Assembly: GCF_003268815.1 (NCBI RefSeq)
Contig: NZ_QLSV01000003.1
Coordinates: 269,671 to 333,670 of the forward strand
Reading direction: 5' to 3'
Origin: Flavobacterium lacus
GTDB taxonomy: Bacteria > Bacteroidota > Bacteroidia > Flavobacteriales > Flavobacteriaceae
DNA length: 64,000 nt
In this document: positions 63,818 through 64,000 of the stretch, piece by piece
Position numbering within the stretch: position 1 is the stretch's first letter
How the letters are laid out: every line of letters starts with the position of its first letter
The notes under the pieces: generated by a model
Databases searched by the model: none
Told to the model about the DNA's origin: nothing
What the model saw: the letters and a program-made list of their open reading frames with translations, nothing else
Position numbers and translations under genes: made by a program

Positions 63818-63875
63818 GGTAAAGCGGAATACTGAGAACCTTGATTGACAATTTGCCACGGATTGAACGGATAGG

Positions 63876-63922
63876 CAATTGATAATTGATGATTGACAAT
63901 TGATGATTGACAATTGATAATT
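63876..63922. repeat. Near-tandem ATTGATGATTGACA repeats
   Basis: Words AATTGATAATTGATGATTGAC and AATTGATGATTGACAATTG overlap in a tandem array of about 15-bp units. Confidence 0.6.
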
Positions 63923-63947
63923 TATAACCGATAGCAGGTGAATGACA

Positions 63948-63977
63948 AAAAAGCTACTCCGGAGAGTAGCCTTTTCT
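63948..63977. terminator. Hairpin near the right edge of the window
   Basis: Stem GCTACTC with GAGTAGC, loop CGGA, flanked by AAAAAA and TTTT. It may end a gene that lies beyond the window. Confidence 0.65.
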
Positions 63978-64000
63978 AACTAACAAGTGTTTGTATGGCG

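Larger units (their letters stand above)
63667..64000. other. Repeat-rich non-coding end of the window
   Basis: No gene seen. It carries the heptamer tract, near-tandem ATTGATGATTGACA repeats at 63876-63922 and a hairpin at 63948-63977. Confidence 0.5.

Overview
The window is AT-rich chromosomal DNA from a Bacteroidota bacterium, most likely a Flavobacterium or a close relative in the Flavobacteriaceae. The evidence is the -7 box TAnnTTTG in front of many genes, A-rich leaders without Shine-Dalgarno sequences, lipoproteins with SC-type lipoboxes, a DksA-like protein lacking most zinc cysteines, the tyrosine catabolic pair hppD/hmgA, and many decayed intergenic repeats of flavobacterial style. 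No phage, insertion sequence or CRISPR array was seen.

Layout. 1-3.3 kb: the end of an NtrC-type sigma-54 activator converging on a hybrid histidine kinase. 3.4-7 kb: ribonucleotide reductase nrdB-nrdA. 7.2-12.4 kb: DUF3109 protein, MarC protein, a flavoprotein fragment, and an operon of HupE-like protein, dCMP deaminase and S41 protease, with a frameshifted small gene downstream. 12.5-18.1 kb: TerB, fructose bisphosphatase, a structured RNA or repeat, GNAT acetyltransferase, aspartate kinase, a fasciclin lipoprotein, a glycosyltransferase and a DUF202 protein. 18.4-24.1 kb: a very large outer-membrane protein, lipoproteins, tRNA-Ala(GGC) and QueD. 24.2-34.1 kb: DinB with a membrane 'recombinase', CYTH and YCII proteins, RlpA, and an operon DUF3108-tryptophan dioxygenase-M23 peptidase-Pgi. 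34.4-37.3 kb: a probable small RNA and the tyrosine degradation pair. 37.5-49.6 kb: patatin/beta-barrel protein, UvrC, PLP decarboxylase, 5-FTHF cyclo-ligase, LspA, LVIVD lipoprotein, DksA-like protein and IleS. 49.9-55.3 kb: cupin, AraC regulator, GH130 phosphorylase, a two-domain glycosyltransferase and a lipoprotein. 55.6-58.2 kb: RecO and a CarboxypepD_reg-like protein.

58.3-63.8 kb is the accessory part. It holds four small unknown proteins, an XRE regulator, and a tightly coupled pair: a MutT-like Nudix hydrolase overlapping by ATGA a 1046-residue protein that joins a PLD-type nuclease domain, a superfamily 2 helicase and a C-terminal DUF3427-type region. This is the best candidate for a little-described system, possibly nucleic-acid defence or repair. 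Repeat tracts lie on both sides of the segment.

How it works together. Most genes are housekeeping: nucleotide supply, DNA repair (DinB, UvrC, RecO), cell wall and lipoprotein processing (M23, RlpA, LspA), translation (IleS, tRNA-Ala) and amino-acid catabolism. The regulatory layer includes exact TAnnTTTG promoters, many hairpin terminators, a probable orphan small RNA near 34.6 kb, and a terminator placed just before the GH130 gene that suggests attenuation.
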